Below the pieces are notes generated by a model. It saw nothing but the letters and a program-made list of their open reading frames with translations, ran no database searches and was not told the DNA's origin. Below are positions 22,110 through 28,433 of a DNA stretch of 28,433 nucleotides, piece after piece (position 1 is the first letter of the stretch; the number at the start of each line of letters is the position of its first letter). This DNA comes from Verrucomicrobiota bacterium (GTDB taxonomy: Bacteria; Verrucomicrobiota; Verrucomicrobiia; Chthoniobacterales; UBA10450): NCBI GenBank assembly GCA_003219335.1, contig QHOF01000077.1:1-28433 (forward strand), given 5' to 3'. The position numbers were made by a program, and so were the translations under genes.

Positions 22110-22332
22110 AAATTTCACGGCAGCCAGTCTTTACTGCAATAAGTGCAAGGCGACGATGCCCGTGCGCGAGCGACTGCTTTTGGTCCTGCCTGACCGGGAG
22201 ATCTTCGATTATCTTTGCACCGGCTGCGGATCGTCGGTAGGCCGGCGCGAGATTACGGCGGGCGAGAAAACGCTGGCGCAGGCGATGGCCCGGCGAACTC
22301 GGCGTGCGCCGGTTTCGATTCCGCTTCACTAG
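22090..22332 (+). CDS. Small zinc-ribbon protein, unknown function
   Basis: Protein of 80 aa from ATG 22090; an ATG at 22081 gives three more residues. Four cysteines in two pairs, C16-x-x-C19 (YCNKCKA) and C43-x-x-C46 (LCTGCGS), indicate a zinc ribbon or rubredoxin-like knuckle. Between them lies VRERLLLVLPDREIFDYL. The C-terminal third is basic (AMARRTRRAPV). There is no membrane segment or signal. It overlaps the adk-like gene out of frame and precedes fmt, which suggests translational coupling in a translation/nucleotide operon. I do not recognise a named family. Confidence 0.7.
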   Translation: MNQQQFENFTAASLYCNKCKATMPVRERLLLVLPDREIFDYLCTGCGSSVGRREITAGEKTLAQAMARRTRRAPVSIPLH

Positions 22333-22353
22333 ATTCCAAAAAAAAGTGGCTTG

Positions 22354-22431
22354 CTAGGGCGCGACCAGAGCCTGCTCGCCGTGGCGAGGGCGCGCCGAAG
22401 AAATGGACGGCCCGGCGGTCCGTCTCTACCA
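22354..22431. repeat. Degenerate family C palindrome before fmt
   Basis: CTAGGG (22354-22359) and TCTCTACCA (22423-22431) are the imperfect outer arms. Inside are CTCGCC-gt-GGCGAG (22375-22388) and GGACGGC-ccg-GCGGTCC (22405-22421, one mismatch). The arrangement matches the three-stem element at 17643-17694. Confidence 0.6.
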
Positions 22432-22441
22432 TTGATCAAGA

Positions 22442-23350
22442 ATGGCTCCTGGAGGCATGCGCATCGTTTTCATCGGCGCGGGCGAAATCGGCGTGCCGAC
22501 GCTGCAAGCATTGCTCAACTCAGATCACCAGGTGGTCGGGGTCGTAACACAGCCCGACAAACCGGTCGGACGCGAGCAGCAAATCGAACCGCCACCGATT
22601 AAAAAAGCGATCGCAGGGATAGCGGTGCCAATCCTGCAACCGGCGCGAGTTAAAGATGCAGAGGCCATCGAGGAAATCCGCTCGCTAAAACCGGATGTGA
22701 TCGTCGTCATGGCTTATGGGCAAATCTTGCCGCGCGATGTGCTGGAAATTCCAAAGGTCGCCTGCTCGCGCTGGCGCGGCGCGGCGCCAATTCAGGCGGC
22801 AATCGCAGCTGGCGATCGTGAGACCGGCATCACCGTGATGTACATGGACGAAGGGCTCGACACCGGCGACATCCTGCTGCAGCGCAAGATCGAGATTTTA
22901 CCGGCAGACACTGGCGGATTACTGCACGAACGCTTGGCGCAGATTGCGCCAGAAGCGTTGTTTCAATCCTTGCACCTGCTCGCAGCCGGGAACGCGACCC
23001 GCCTACCGCAGGACGGTGCACGCGCCACTTACGCACCGAGATTGAAACGCGAACATGGCAGAATTGATTGGTCGCAACCAGCTGAAGTCATCGAGAGAAA
23101 AATCCGAGCGTTCGATCCGTGGCCAGGGGCCTTCATGAAGCTCGACGGCCGAAACCTGAAAATATTTTCCGCATCGGTTATCGATCTCGCCGGCAAGCCC
23201 GGAGAAATTTTGCGGAGCGACAATAAGCTGGTTATTGCTGCCGGTAAACGCGCTCTTTCCCTCGGCGAGGTGCAGCTGGAAGGAAAAAGGCGAATGAGCG
23301 CTGCGGAATTCTTGCGCGGCTACGCTTCCATTTTGCGCGCGGCAGAGTGA
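22442..23350 (+). CDS. fmt: Methionyl-tRNA formyltransferase lacking catalytic Asn/His
   Basis: Transfers formyl from 10-formyl-THF to initiator Met-tRNA (302 aa; E. coli Fmt 315). The N-terminal Rossmann part is clear: MRIVFIGAGEIGVPTLQALL, VVGVVTQPDKPVGRE, PDVIVVMAYGQILPRDVLEIPK. The C-terminal OB domain follows (YAPRLKREHGRIDWSQPA, RAFDPWPGAFMKL). In known enzymes the sequence after the PKxxC-like strand is x-N-x-H-x-S-L-L-P-R-W/Y-R-G-A-A-P-I. Here it reads IPKVACSRWRGAAPIQ, so about eight residues including the catalytic Asn106 and His108 (E. coli numbering) are absent (codons 108-110, near 22763-22771). The catalytic Asp is kept in DEGLDTGDIL (D140). Start is ATG 22442, or ATG 22457, which lies one base after a GGAGG. 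It is probably inactive unless this is an assembly error. Confidence 0.9.
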   Translation: MAPGGMRIVFIGAGEIGVPTLQALLNSDHQVVGVVTQPDKPVGREQQIEPPPIKKAIAGIAVPILQPARVKDAEAIEEIRSLKPDVIVVMAYGQILPRDVLEIPKVACSRWRGAAPIQAAIAAGDRETGITVMYMDEGLDTGDILLQRKIEILPADTGGLLHERLAQIAPEALFQSLHLLAAGNATRLPQDGARATYAPRLKREHGRIDWSQPAEVIERKIRAFDPWPGAFMKLDGRNLKIFSASVIDLAGKPGEILRSDNKLVIAAGKRALSLGEVQLEGKRRMSAAEFLRGYASILRAAE

Positions 23351-23357
23351 TTCTGGG

Positions 23358-23492
23358 GAGCACAGGCTGCCGGCCTGCTGTCGTCGGCAGCTTGCCGACG
23401 ACTCCCAACGCAGCGCAAGAATTCGGCGCAACGAATGTTCGATAAGCTTTTCGGCAGGCTGCCGAAAAGCACAGGCTGGCAACCTACGCTCC
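23358..23492. repeat. Family D double hairpin between fmt and pyrH
   Basis: There are two near-perfect GC-rich hairpins: 23380-23402 (GTCGTCGGCA-gct-TGCCGACGAC, 10-bp stem) and 23446-23470 (GCTTTTCGGCA-ggc-TGCCGAAAAGC, 11-bp stem). AGCACAGGCTG appears on both flanks (near 23360 and 23469). No T-run follows either stem. Nothing else was recognised in the 225-base gap. Confidence 0.85.
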
Positions 23493-23575
23493 GCAAAGCG
23501 CGGACCCGTGCCCTCCCGCTCCACCATTTTGCTTTCCAAACGTCGCGATCTTCTGTTTGATGTTGATCTGCGGCG

Positions 23576-24316
23576 ATGGAAACGGAAACGCCAGTTTACA
23601 AGCGCATCGTGCTGAAGCTCAGTGGTGAAGCGGTGCAGGAGCGCGGAGGGCGGGATAACATCTCACCGGCGGTCGTGCGGGAGATTGCCGAGCGCATCAA
23701 AGAGGTGCGCGATCTTGGCGTGCAAGTGGCAGTGGTAATTGGCGGCGGCAACATCTGGCGCGGTCTTTCAGCGGCGGATCGCGGCATGGACCGCACCACT
23801 GCGGATTACATGGGAATGCTTGCCACGGTAATCAATGCGCTGGCATTACGAAGCACGCTGGAGCAAATCGGTGTTGAGACCCGTGTCCAAACCGCGATCG
23901 AAATGAAAAATGTGGCCGAGCCTTTCATCCTCGGTCGCGCCATTCGCCATTTAGAGCTGGGCAGAGTCGTTATCTTCGCCGCCGGCACCGGCAACCCTTA
24001 TTTTTCCACTGACACGACGGCAGCCCTGCGGGCGAGTGAGATCCGCGCAGACGTCATTCTGAAAGCCACGAAAGTCGATGGAGTTTACGATCGCGATCCA
24101 AACAAGTATCCGGATGCGCGGCGTTATGACCGGCTTACCTTTACCGAAGCACTCACCAAACGCCTTCAGATTATGGATTCGACCGCGTTCAGTCTGTGCA
24201 TGGATAACAAAGTTCCGATCGTCGTGTTTGACATGTATAAGCCAGGCATCCTGCGCGACGCCGTGCTGGGGCGAAAAGTCGGCACGCTGGTTTGCGACGA
24301 GCTTCAACCGAAGTAA
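23576..24316 (+). CDS. pyrH: UMP kinase
   Basis: Cytoplasmic amino-acid-kinase-fold enzyme converting UMP to UDP, the committed supply of UTP/CTP (246 aa, family about 240). Motifs are KRIVLKLSGEAV at the N-terminus, VVIGGGNIWRG, DRTTADYMGMLATVINALAL, FAAGTGNPYFSTDTTAALRA and KATKVDGVYDRDPNKYPDA. The C-terminus has MDNKVPIVVFDM. Followed 16 bases later by frr, a widely conserved pyrH-frr pair. No Shine-Dalgarno sequence before the ATG. Confidence 0.97.
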   Translation: METETPVYKRIVLKLSGEAVQERGGRDNISPAVVREIAERIKEVRDLGVQVAVVIGGGNIWRGLSAADRGMDRTTADYMGMLATVINALALRSTLEQIGVETRVQTAIEMKNVAEPFILGRAIRHLELGRVVIFAAGTGNPYFSTDTTAALRASEIRADVILKATKVDGVYDRDPNKYPDARRYDRLTFTEALTKRLQIMDSTAFSLCMDNKVPIVVFDMYKPGILRDAVLGRKVGTLVCDELQPK

Positions 24317-24332
24317 GTAAACCTTCAACGCG

Positions 24333-24893
24333 ATGAGCAGAGACGACATCCTTCTGGAAGCGGAGATGGCGATGGAGAAAAGTGTGAACCACTTGGTGCA
24401 CGAATTTGCTGCCGTGCGCACCGGCAAAGCCGCGCCCGCGCTCGTGGAAAACGTGGATGTGCAGGCTTACGGCTCGACCATGAAATTGAAACAGCTCGCC
24501 CTCATCACCACGCCGGAGCCGCGTTTGCTAGTCGTTCAACCATTCGACGCGGGCACCGTGCGGGATATTGAACGCGCGCTCAAGGAGTCGAAGGTCGGCA
24601 TCACGCCTGCGGTCGATGGGAAAATCATTCGCCTGCCGATTCCCGAGCTATCCGAAGAGCGGCGCAGAGAGCTGGTGCGTTCACTTGGCAAAATGGCTGA
24701 AGAAGCGCGGGTGCGCGTGCGCGCAAACCGGCGTACTGCGCTCGACGAAGCGAAGAAACTCAAGACCGCCGGCGAGTTAACTGAGGACGGCTTGCGCGAT
24801 GTGGAGGACGAAGTGCAAAAGCTCACCGATCGCTTCGTTAAATCCATCGACGATCATCTCAAGCACAAAGAAACCGAGGTCATGAAGGTGTGA
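24333..24893 (+). CDS. frr: Ribosome recycling factor
   Basis: Splits post-termination ribosomes together with EF-G (186 aa; E. coli 185). The N-terminal helix (MEKSVNHLVHEFAAVRTGKAAPALVE, shown here in part as VNHLVHEFAAVRTGKAAP) carries the R-T-G-x-A motif. The hairpin domain has YGSTMKLKQLALITTPEPRLL and VQPFDAGTVRDIERAL. The C-terminal helices include LPIPELSEERRRELV and VRVRANRRTALDEAKKL, ending KHKETEVMKV. Last gene of the plus-strand translation group; the following gene is convergent. Confidence 0.97.
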   Translation: MSRDDILLEAEMAMEKSVNHLVHEFAAVRTGKAAPALVENVDVQAYGSTMKLKQLALITTPEPRLLVVQPFDAGTVRDIERALKESKVGITPAVDGKIIRLPIPELSEERRRELVRSLGKMAEEARVRVRANRRTALDEAKKLKTAGELTEDGLRDVEDEVQKLTDRFVKSIDDHLKHKETEVMKV

Positions 24894-25001
24894 TCGATCT
24901 TCCTCTGCCTCGACAAAGGAGTGTGGCTCCCACGAAGCTTTACGCTCTTCCTCTGAATTTTTGTTCTACTTGGCTAGTCGTTCGCAAGAAAAGCCGAGAG
25001 T

Positions 25002-25024
25002 AAGATTAAGAGGAAGCGGAAGGG
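25002..25024. repeat. Purine-rich degenerate hexamer tract
   Basis: Tract AGAGTAAGATTAAGAGGAAG and following purines, like the one at 4923-4950. CTTCCTCT at 24948-24955 is an inverted match to AGAGGAAG inside it. It lies in the 206-base gap between the convergent frr and erpA-type genes, where nothing else was recognised. Confidence 0.45.
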
Positions 25025-25099
25025 AAGATTCATAAAGGTATAGACGGTCCGATTCACCGCATCCATCGATGGTGCGATTAATCGGACAAGGAGTAGTTG

Positions 25100-25471
25100 C
25101 TAGACCGCGAAACTCTCGCCGCAGGAACAGTGAGCCACCGCGTTGGGATTGGTGACTTTGAAGCCGCCCTTTTGCAGGTCTTCACTGTAATCGAGCACGG
25201 AGCCGCTAACGAAAAGCGCGCTCTTCGGATCGATGATAAGGCGCACGTTTTGCGTCGGCACAAGAATGTCCCGCTCCTTCGGACCGTCCACCAAGTCCAT
25301 CACATATTGCAGGCCGGAGCAGCCGCCGCCGACCACCTTGAGGCGCAAGGCACCGTTAGGCTTGCCTTTTTCTTCAAGCAGCGACGCTAATTTCTGCGCA
25401 GCTTTTTCGGTCACGCTGATGAGGCGCTCATTGCCAATCTTGTAGTTGGTCTTGGATGTTTCCGTGGTCAT
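25100..25471 (-). CDS. A-type Fe-S carrier (ErpA/IscA/HesB family)
   Basis: Small protein (123 aa) that carries and inserts iron-sulfur clusters. The three cluster-binding cysteines are present: C51 in GGGCSGLQY, and C115 and C117 in AHCSCGESFAV at the C-terminus. Between them is FVSGSVLDYSEDLQKGGFKVTNPNA, shared by ErpA/IscA proteins. An N-terminal ITEKAAQKL-like segment reads VTEKAAQKLASLL. ErpA, IscA and SufA cannot be separated by eye; without isc or suf neighbours the ErpA type is most likely. It lies 7 bases downstream of the unknown gene at 25479-26003 and is probably co-transcribed with it. Confidence 0.93.
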   Translation of the reverse strand: MTTETSKTNYKIGNERLISVTEKAAQKLASLLEEKGKPNGALRLKVVGGGCSGLQYVMDLVDGPKERDILVPTQNVRLIIDPKSALFVSGSVLDYSEDLQKGGFKVTNPNAVAHCSCGESFAV

Positions 25472-25478
25472 CAGATGG

Positions 25479-26003
25479 CTATGTTTCGGTGCTCTTAGAT
25501 TTCACGGCGCCGCGAAGCAATTCCGCCACTTCATTTTGCACGGTCTCCAGTTCGTCCAGGCGCAATTGCGGGTCGGGCACGATGAACACGTCGCCGTTCG
25601 CGGGCTGCTCGTAGATCAAGACGCGCCCGTTCGTGCTTTGTTCCGTCTTCACTTGTTTCAGGACGCGCTTTCGCTCAAGCATCGCGGCCAGCACGTAGCA
25701 GGCGTTTGCAGGCGGATTTTTCGAGGCGATCAGACGGCGGAAGAGTTGCTCCGCATTTTCTTTGGGCACAGGTTCGGCCGGCTTTGGCGGCAGCGGTTCG
25801 TAACGCGATTTCCAAAATGAGAACGGCTGAATGTTTTCATTCCGGTTTTGCCAGGCCTCGTCGCTCAAATCCTCGCGCCGATAACCGTCGGCGTCGTGAT
25901 AGAGCAAAGTGTAAAAATATTCGCCAGGAACAAAGGGCCGCTGGGTCACGGCGCAGACGTCTGCCCGATGCGTGATCGCCCATTCGTTGGGGAGGGGATT
26001 CAT
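25479..26003 (-). CDS. Conserved-looking hypothetical protein
   Basis: Soluble protein of 174 aa; I do not recognise the family. It starts NEWAITHRADVCAVTQRPFVPGEYFYTLL in substance (shown here in part as VCAVTQRPFVPGEYFYTLL), a C-x-x-T-x-R-P-F-x-x-G-E pattern suggesting a small Zn- or nucleic-acid-binding fold with one visible Cys. Next come YRREDLSDEAWQ and FSFWKSRYEPLPPKPAEPVPK, then a helical part with AEQLFRRLIAS and CYVLAAMLERKRVL. A strand ending GRVLIYEQPANGDVFIVPDP and a last helix (RLDELETVQNEVAELL) close it. It overlaps the LptG-type gene by 4 bases (ATGA), so it is translationally coupled to it and followed closely by the Fe-S carrier gene. Confidence 0.7.
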   Translation of the reverse strand: MNPLPNEWAITHRADVCAVTQRPFVPGEYFYTLLYHDADGYRREDLSDEAWQNRNENIQPFSFWKSRYEPLPPKPAEPVPKENAEQLFRRLIASKNPPANACYVLAAMLERKRVLKQVKTEQSTNGRVLIYEQPANGDVFIVPDPQLRLDELETVQNEVAELLRGAVKSKSTET

Positions 26004-27139
26004 CGTGTTACCATACGACGCGAGATGAAAAAACGAAAACTCGGTGCCTCGCGGTTGGATGCCCGGAGATAGAGCAGGTAAAGGCCGATTGCCGCGAAGA
26101 GCAGGTTTGGAATCCAGGCCGCGAGCAGTGGAGAGACGCGGTCGCCTTCGCCGAGCGCGAGAAACAGGTGAACCAGAAAGTTCATGGAGAAAACGAGAAT
26201 CACGGCTGCGGCAACGCTCGATAACACGCCGCGGCGCGAGTAACCGATTCCGAGCGGAGCTGCAATGCAGACAACAACCAGACAGGTCCAGGGCAGGGCC
26301 AGCCGATACTGTAAATGCGTGCGAAACGGTGCAAGCAGGGTAGCGGGAAAATCCGCGTTGAAGCGCAAATATTCCCGGAGTTCTGGCAGACTCAGGAATT
26401 CTGCGCGCTCATTTGCGCTGCGGAGCCGGAACGGGGTTTCACTCCAGTGCTCGATCTTGAGCGAAGGATAAATCTGCTCGTCGGTAATATTTCCTGCATG
26501 ATCATAGTGCACGACTTTGACGTTCTCCAAATCCCAGGTTTTTGTTTCCGAGCGGTAGTCAGCGCGGCTTGCGATATAGTTGGTAACGATATTGTCGTTG
26601 GCGTCCTGTTGCAGCACCTGAACGTTATTGAACGTTTTGCTGCGGGGAAGAAAATTTTGAATGAACCAGGTACGCAAGTCGGTTCGGTTGCGAAAGATTT
26701 GACCCTGGATATAACGACTGGGACGCGCCTGTGCTTCGGAGATAAATGTTTTCCGCGCCAGTTCTGCATGAGGCGCAAGCGAATAGTTAAGGGCCATGCT
26801 TGCTGCGACTGTGAGCAGCCCCATACCGATCAATGGCAGCAAAACCCGCGGAAGACCCACGCCCGCAGTGAGCATGGAGACGATTTCGTTCGCGCGCGAC
26901 ATTCGACCCAGCGTAAAAAGGAGCGATAGCAGGAGCGACACCGGCAACAGAATGATGAACACCTGGGGGATTTGCGTCGCGTAATAGCGGATGACCAGCC
27001 AAAGACCGATGTGTTGGTCAATGAAGGTGGAAATATTGTCGCTGACGTCGAAAATCAGCCAGATCGAGATGAAGCCGGCGATGCAATAGAGATAGACCTG
27101 CAAGAAATTGCGAAGGACGTAGCGATCCAGGAGCCTCAT
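26000..27139 (-). CDS. LptF/LptG (YjgP/YjgQ) family permease
   Basis: Inner-membrane subunit of the lipopolysaccharide export transporter (379 aa, family about 360). The N-terminus LLDRYVLRNFLQVYLYCIAGF is characteristic. Three hydrophobic segments follow (about 10-30, IIRYYATQIPQVFIILLPVSLLLSLLF in part as FIILLPVSLLLSLLF, and LPLIGMGLLTVAAS), then a periplasmic domain (about 125-275), then three C-terminal segments (LPWTCLVVVCIAAPLGIGYSR in part as LVVVCIAAPLGIGY, VILVFSMNFLVHLFLALG, and WIPNLLFAAIGLYLLYL). The motif ANEIVSMLTAGV is the conserved cytoplasmic coupling region for the LptB ATPase. Its presence supports a diderm cell with LPS-like export. First gene of the minus-strand group. 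Confidence 0.9.
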   Translation of the reverse strand: MRLLDRYVLRNFLQVYLYCIAGFISIWLIFDVSDNISTFIDQHIGLWLVIRYYATQIPQVFIILLPVSLLLSLLFTLGRMSRANEIVSMLTAGVGLPRVLLPLIGMGLLTVAASMALNYSLAPHAELARKTFISEAQARPSRYIQGQIFRNRTDLRTWFIQNFLPRSKTFNNVQVLQQDANDNIVTNYIASRADYRSETKTWDLENVKVVHYDHAGNITDEQIYPSLKIEHWSETPFRLRSANERAEFLSLPELREYLRFNADFPATLLAPFRTHLQYRLALPWTCLVVVCIAAPLGIGYSRRGVLSSVAAAVILVFSMNFLVHLFLALGEGDRVSPLLAAWIPNLLFAAIGLYLLYLRASNREAPSFRFFISRRMVTR

Positions 27140-27202
27140 TGGTGATTTGGAATTTCAGCTCGCAATTTGCGATTTACAATACGATTTCGGCTACGAGACG
27201 GC

Positions 27203-27232
27203 TGTCATTCCGAGTGGAGCGAGGAATCTCTG
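27203..27232. repeat. Family A half-element
   Basis: GTCATTCCGAGTGGAGCGAG and the following GAATCTCTGA match the left arm of the copies at 498 and 17064. The matching right arm is not evident, so this is a half or degraded copy in the gap between the LptG-type gene and the TA module. Nothing else was recognised in the 172 bases. Confidence 0.65.
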
Positions 27233-27311
27233 ATCATTTGTCTAGGCGGCAATTTTCGATTTGAGATTCGCGGGCGTTGCTTCGCTCCGTCGATTGTAGC
27301 ATGATACGGAT

Positions 27312-27542
27312 GTGAGCACCACAGAACTCAAGCGGATTATCGATCAGCGCAGCCCAGAGGAGCGTAAGTGGATGACTGCGTACCTGCTGGATGAGCTCTT
27401 CTCGGTTCCGGAACTGCGGCAGACGGCGGACGAGCTGGCAGAGTTGGCTCGGCGACGCGCTGACATCATCGCTGGCCGCAATCGAGTGAGCGAGGCAGAA
27501 GCGGAGGCCGGTTGGGATGCGCTCGACAAAAAGCAAAGGTGA
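27312..27542 (+). CDS. Putative antitoxin of addiction module
   Basis: Small protein of 76 aa starting at GTG 27312. Sequence shape: LKRIIDQRSPEERKWMTAYL, then DELAELARRRADIIAG and VSEAEAEAGWDAL. This matches the addiction-module component type whose C-terminus (G-R-x-x-x-S-x-x-E) wraps the partner toxin. Its TGA stop overlaps the GTG start of a RelE/ParE-like toxin (GTGA). No DNA-binding motif is obvious. Assignment rests on operon structure and resemblance. Confidence 0.75.
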   Translation: MSTTELKRIIDQRSPEERKWMTAYLLDELFSVPELRQTADELAELARRRADIIAGRNRVSEAEAEAGWDALDKKQR

Positions 27543-27793
27543 ACGGCTGGCAGTTTGTCATTCACCAGGATGCGCTGGAAACAATTGATGCGTTGCCTTC
27601 TTCTGACCGCCGGGAGATTCGAAAGGCTCTCTACGCCCTCGTGAATGATCCGTACCACACGCCGGACGCGCAGATTCGGCCACCTGGCGATCGTATTTAC
27701 CTTGTGAAGCGAGTTCGGTCCTATTACATGGTGTATTGGCTGGATTCGTTCGTGCGCGAGGTTCGCATTGTTTGTGTCGATTCTCCGAAGTGA
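27539..27793 (+). CDS. RelE/ParE-superfamily toxin
   Basis: Protein of 84 aa from GTG 27539. It shows the fold order expected for RelE/ParE toxins: a first strand (WQFVIHQDALETIDALP), a helix pair (SSDRREIRKALYALVNDPY), then strands with RIYLVKRVRSYYMVYWLD and VREVRIVCVDSP. The basic YLVKRVRSYYMVYW segment fits an RNA- or gyrase-binding face. ParE (gyrase) and RelE (mRNA) activity cannot be told apart by eye. The start overlaps the antitoxin stop and its own stop overlaps the GTG of the DinG-type gene, so all three genes may be translated together. A longer frame opens at 27512 but lies within the antitoxin gene. Confidence 0.8.
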   Translation: MNGWQFVIHQDALETIDALPSSDRREIRKALYALVNDPYHTPDAQIRPPGDRIYLVKRVRSYYMVYWLDSFVREVRIVCVDSPK

Positions 27794-28433
27794 TCGCGCT
27801 GAAAAACACTCTTGGCAGTGAATTTGTCGAGCGAGTCCGCGCATTTTTCTCCCCAAACGGCCCCCTGTCGAAGGCAAAGAATTTCGAGTTCCGGCCGCCA
27901 CAGCAGGAAATGGCGGCCCGGGTCGCGCAAGCGCTGGAGGAAGAGCGGCATCTGGTAGTCGAAGCGGGAACCGGCGTGGGCAAGTCGCTCGCTTATCTCG
28001 CGCCGGCGATCCTTTTCGCACTCGAGCGGCACAAAAAGGCGATCGTTTCCACGCACACGATCAATCTTCAGGAACAACTGCTTTACAAAGACATTCCCAT
28101 TCTGAAAAAAATGCTGCCGGTCGAATTCGACGCCGCGTTAATGAAAGGCCGGCAAAATTATCTTTGCCCGCGCCGGCTCGAGCGCGCGTTGGAAAGCGCA
28201 AAGGAACTTTTCACCGGCCCTGAGAAAAGCGAATTGCAACGCCTTGCCGAATGGGCGAGCACGACCCGTGACGGATCGCTCAGCGATTTATCAGTGGAGC
28301 CCGATCCAAAAGTTTGGACACAAGTTTGCAGCGAAGCGCACATCTGCACTCAGAGAACCTGCGGCCAAAATCCGCGCTGTTTTTATCAGCAGGCGCGCAA
28401 ACGTTTGCTGGCTGCCGACGTGATCGTGCTCAA
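27790..28433 (+). CDS. DinG/YoaA-type ATP-dependent helicase, 3'-truncated
   Basis: First 214 codons of an XPD/DinG-family superfamily 2 helicase; the rest lies beyond the window. The segment FEFRPPQQEMAARVAQAL is the Q-like entry, Walker A is AGTGVGKS (residues 59-66), motif Ia is IVSTHTINLQEQLL, and MKGRQNYLCPRRL follows. Cys126, Cys180, Cys186, Cys191 and Cys197 (YLC ... VCSEAHICTQRTCGQNPRC) supply an iron-sulfur cluster of the XPD/DinG kind; four of the five would be ligands. Expected role: unwinding DNA at damage sites or R-loops. It begins at GTG 27790, overlapping the toxin stop (GTGA), an unusual coupling for a DNA-repair helicase. Confidence 0.9.
   Translation, partial: MIALKNTLGSEFVERVRAFFSPNGPLSKAKNFEFRPPQQEMAARVAQALEEERHLVVEAGTGVGKSLAYLAPAILFALERHKKAIVSTHTINLQEQLLYKDIPILKKMLPVEFDAALMKGRQNYLCPRRLERALESAKELFTGPEKSELQRLAEWASTTRDGSLSDLSVEPDPKVWTQVCSEAHICTQRTCGQNPRCFYQQARKRLLAADVIVL

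Noticed and set aside
23446..23470. Rho-independent terminator after fmt
   Set aside because: The stem is strong, but the downstream sequence ACAGGCTGG has no T-run on either strand.

Overview
The window reads as chromosomal DNA of a GC-rich, Gram-negative soil-type bacterium. The best fit is the phylum Verrucomicrobiota, Spartobacteria/Udaeobacter-like. This is an inference from gene content: a GldA/GldF/GldG/DUF4340 set, an lptG-type gene, a menaquinone-type UbiE, addiction modules of a kind common in that group, and many short palindromic repeats. No rRNA, tRNA, CRISPR array, phage or insertion-sequence transposase was found.

Layout. (1) 1-540: 3' part of a ubiE-type quinone methyltransferase. 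(2) 5950-637, minus strand: a four-gene set, ABC ATPase, ABC-2 permease, GldG-like protein and DUF4340 protein, resembling the gliding-associated Gld transporter. (3) 7127-6003 minus and 7434-10208 plus: a divergent pair, an HtrA/DegP protease and sucA (2-oxoglutarate dehydrogenase E1). (4) 10268-10706: a small antitoxin and a RelE-like toxin frame that lacks a normal start codon. (5) 10739-13535: a metallophosphoesterase, then a decaying stretch with a solute-binding-protein pseudogene and a glyoxalase/VOC pseudogene. (6) 13536-19072: a lipoprotein, ileS, lspA and a CCA/poly(A) nucleotidyltransferase. (7) 19173-24893: a glgA-like glycosyltransferase, rplU, rpmA, an adenylate-kinase homologue, a zinc-ribbon protein, fmt, pyrH and frr, all on the plus strand and mostly serving translation and nucleotide supply. 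(8) 27139-25100, minus strand: an LptF/LptG-type permease, a conserved unknown protein overlapping it by 4 bases, and an ErpA/IscA-type Fe-S protein. (9) 27312-28433: antitoxin, toxin and the start of a DinG-type helicase, each overlapping the next by a few bases.

The most notable signals are these. The fmt gene carries a clean in-frame deletion that removes the catalytic Asn and His. A GC-rich palindromic repeat has been absorbed in frame into ileS. A 155-bp element with 25-bp inverted ends sits at the 5' end of htrA. Almost every intergenic gap over 90 bp is filled by one of several structurally distinct palindromic repeat families, and some of these supply the C-termini of genes. I see no clear new defence or biosynthetic system. 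The unusual biology here is the repeat invasion plus localised gene decay.
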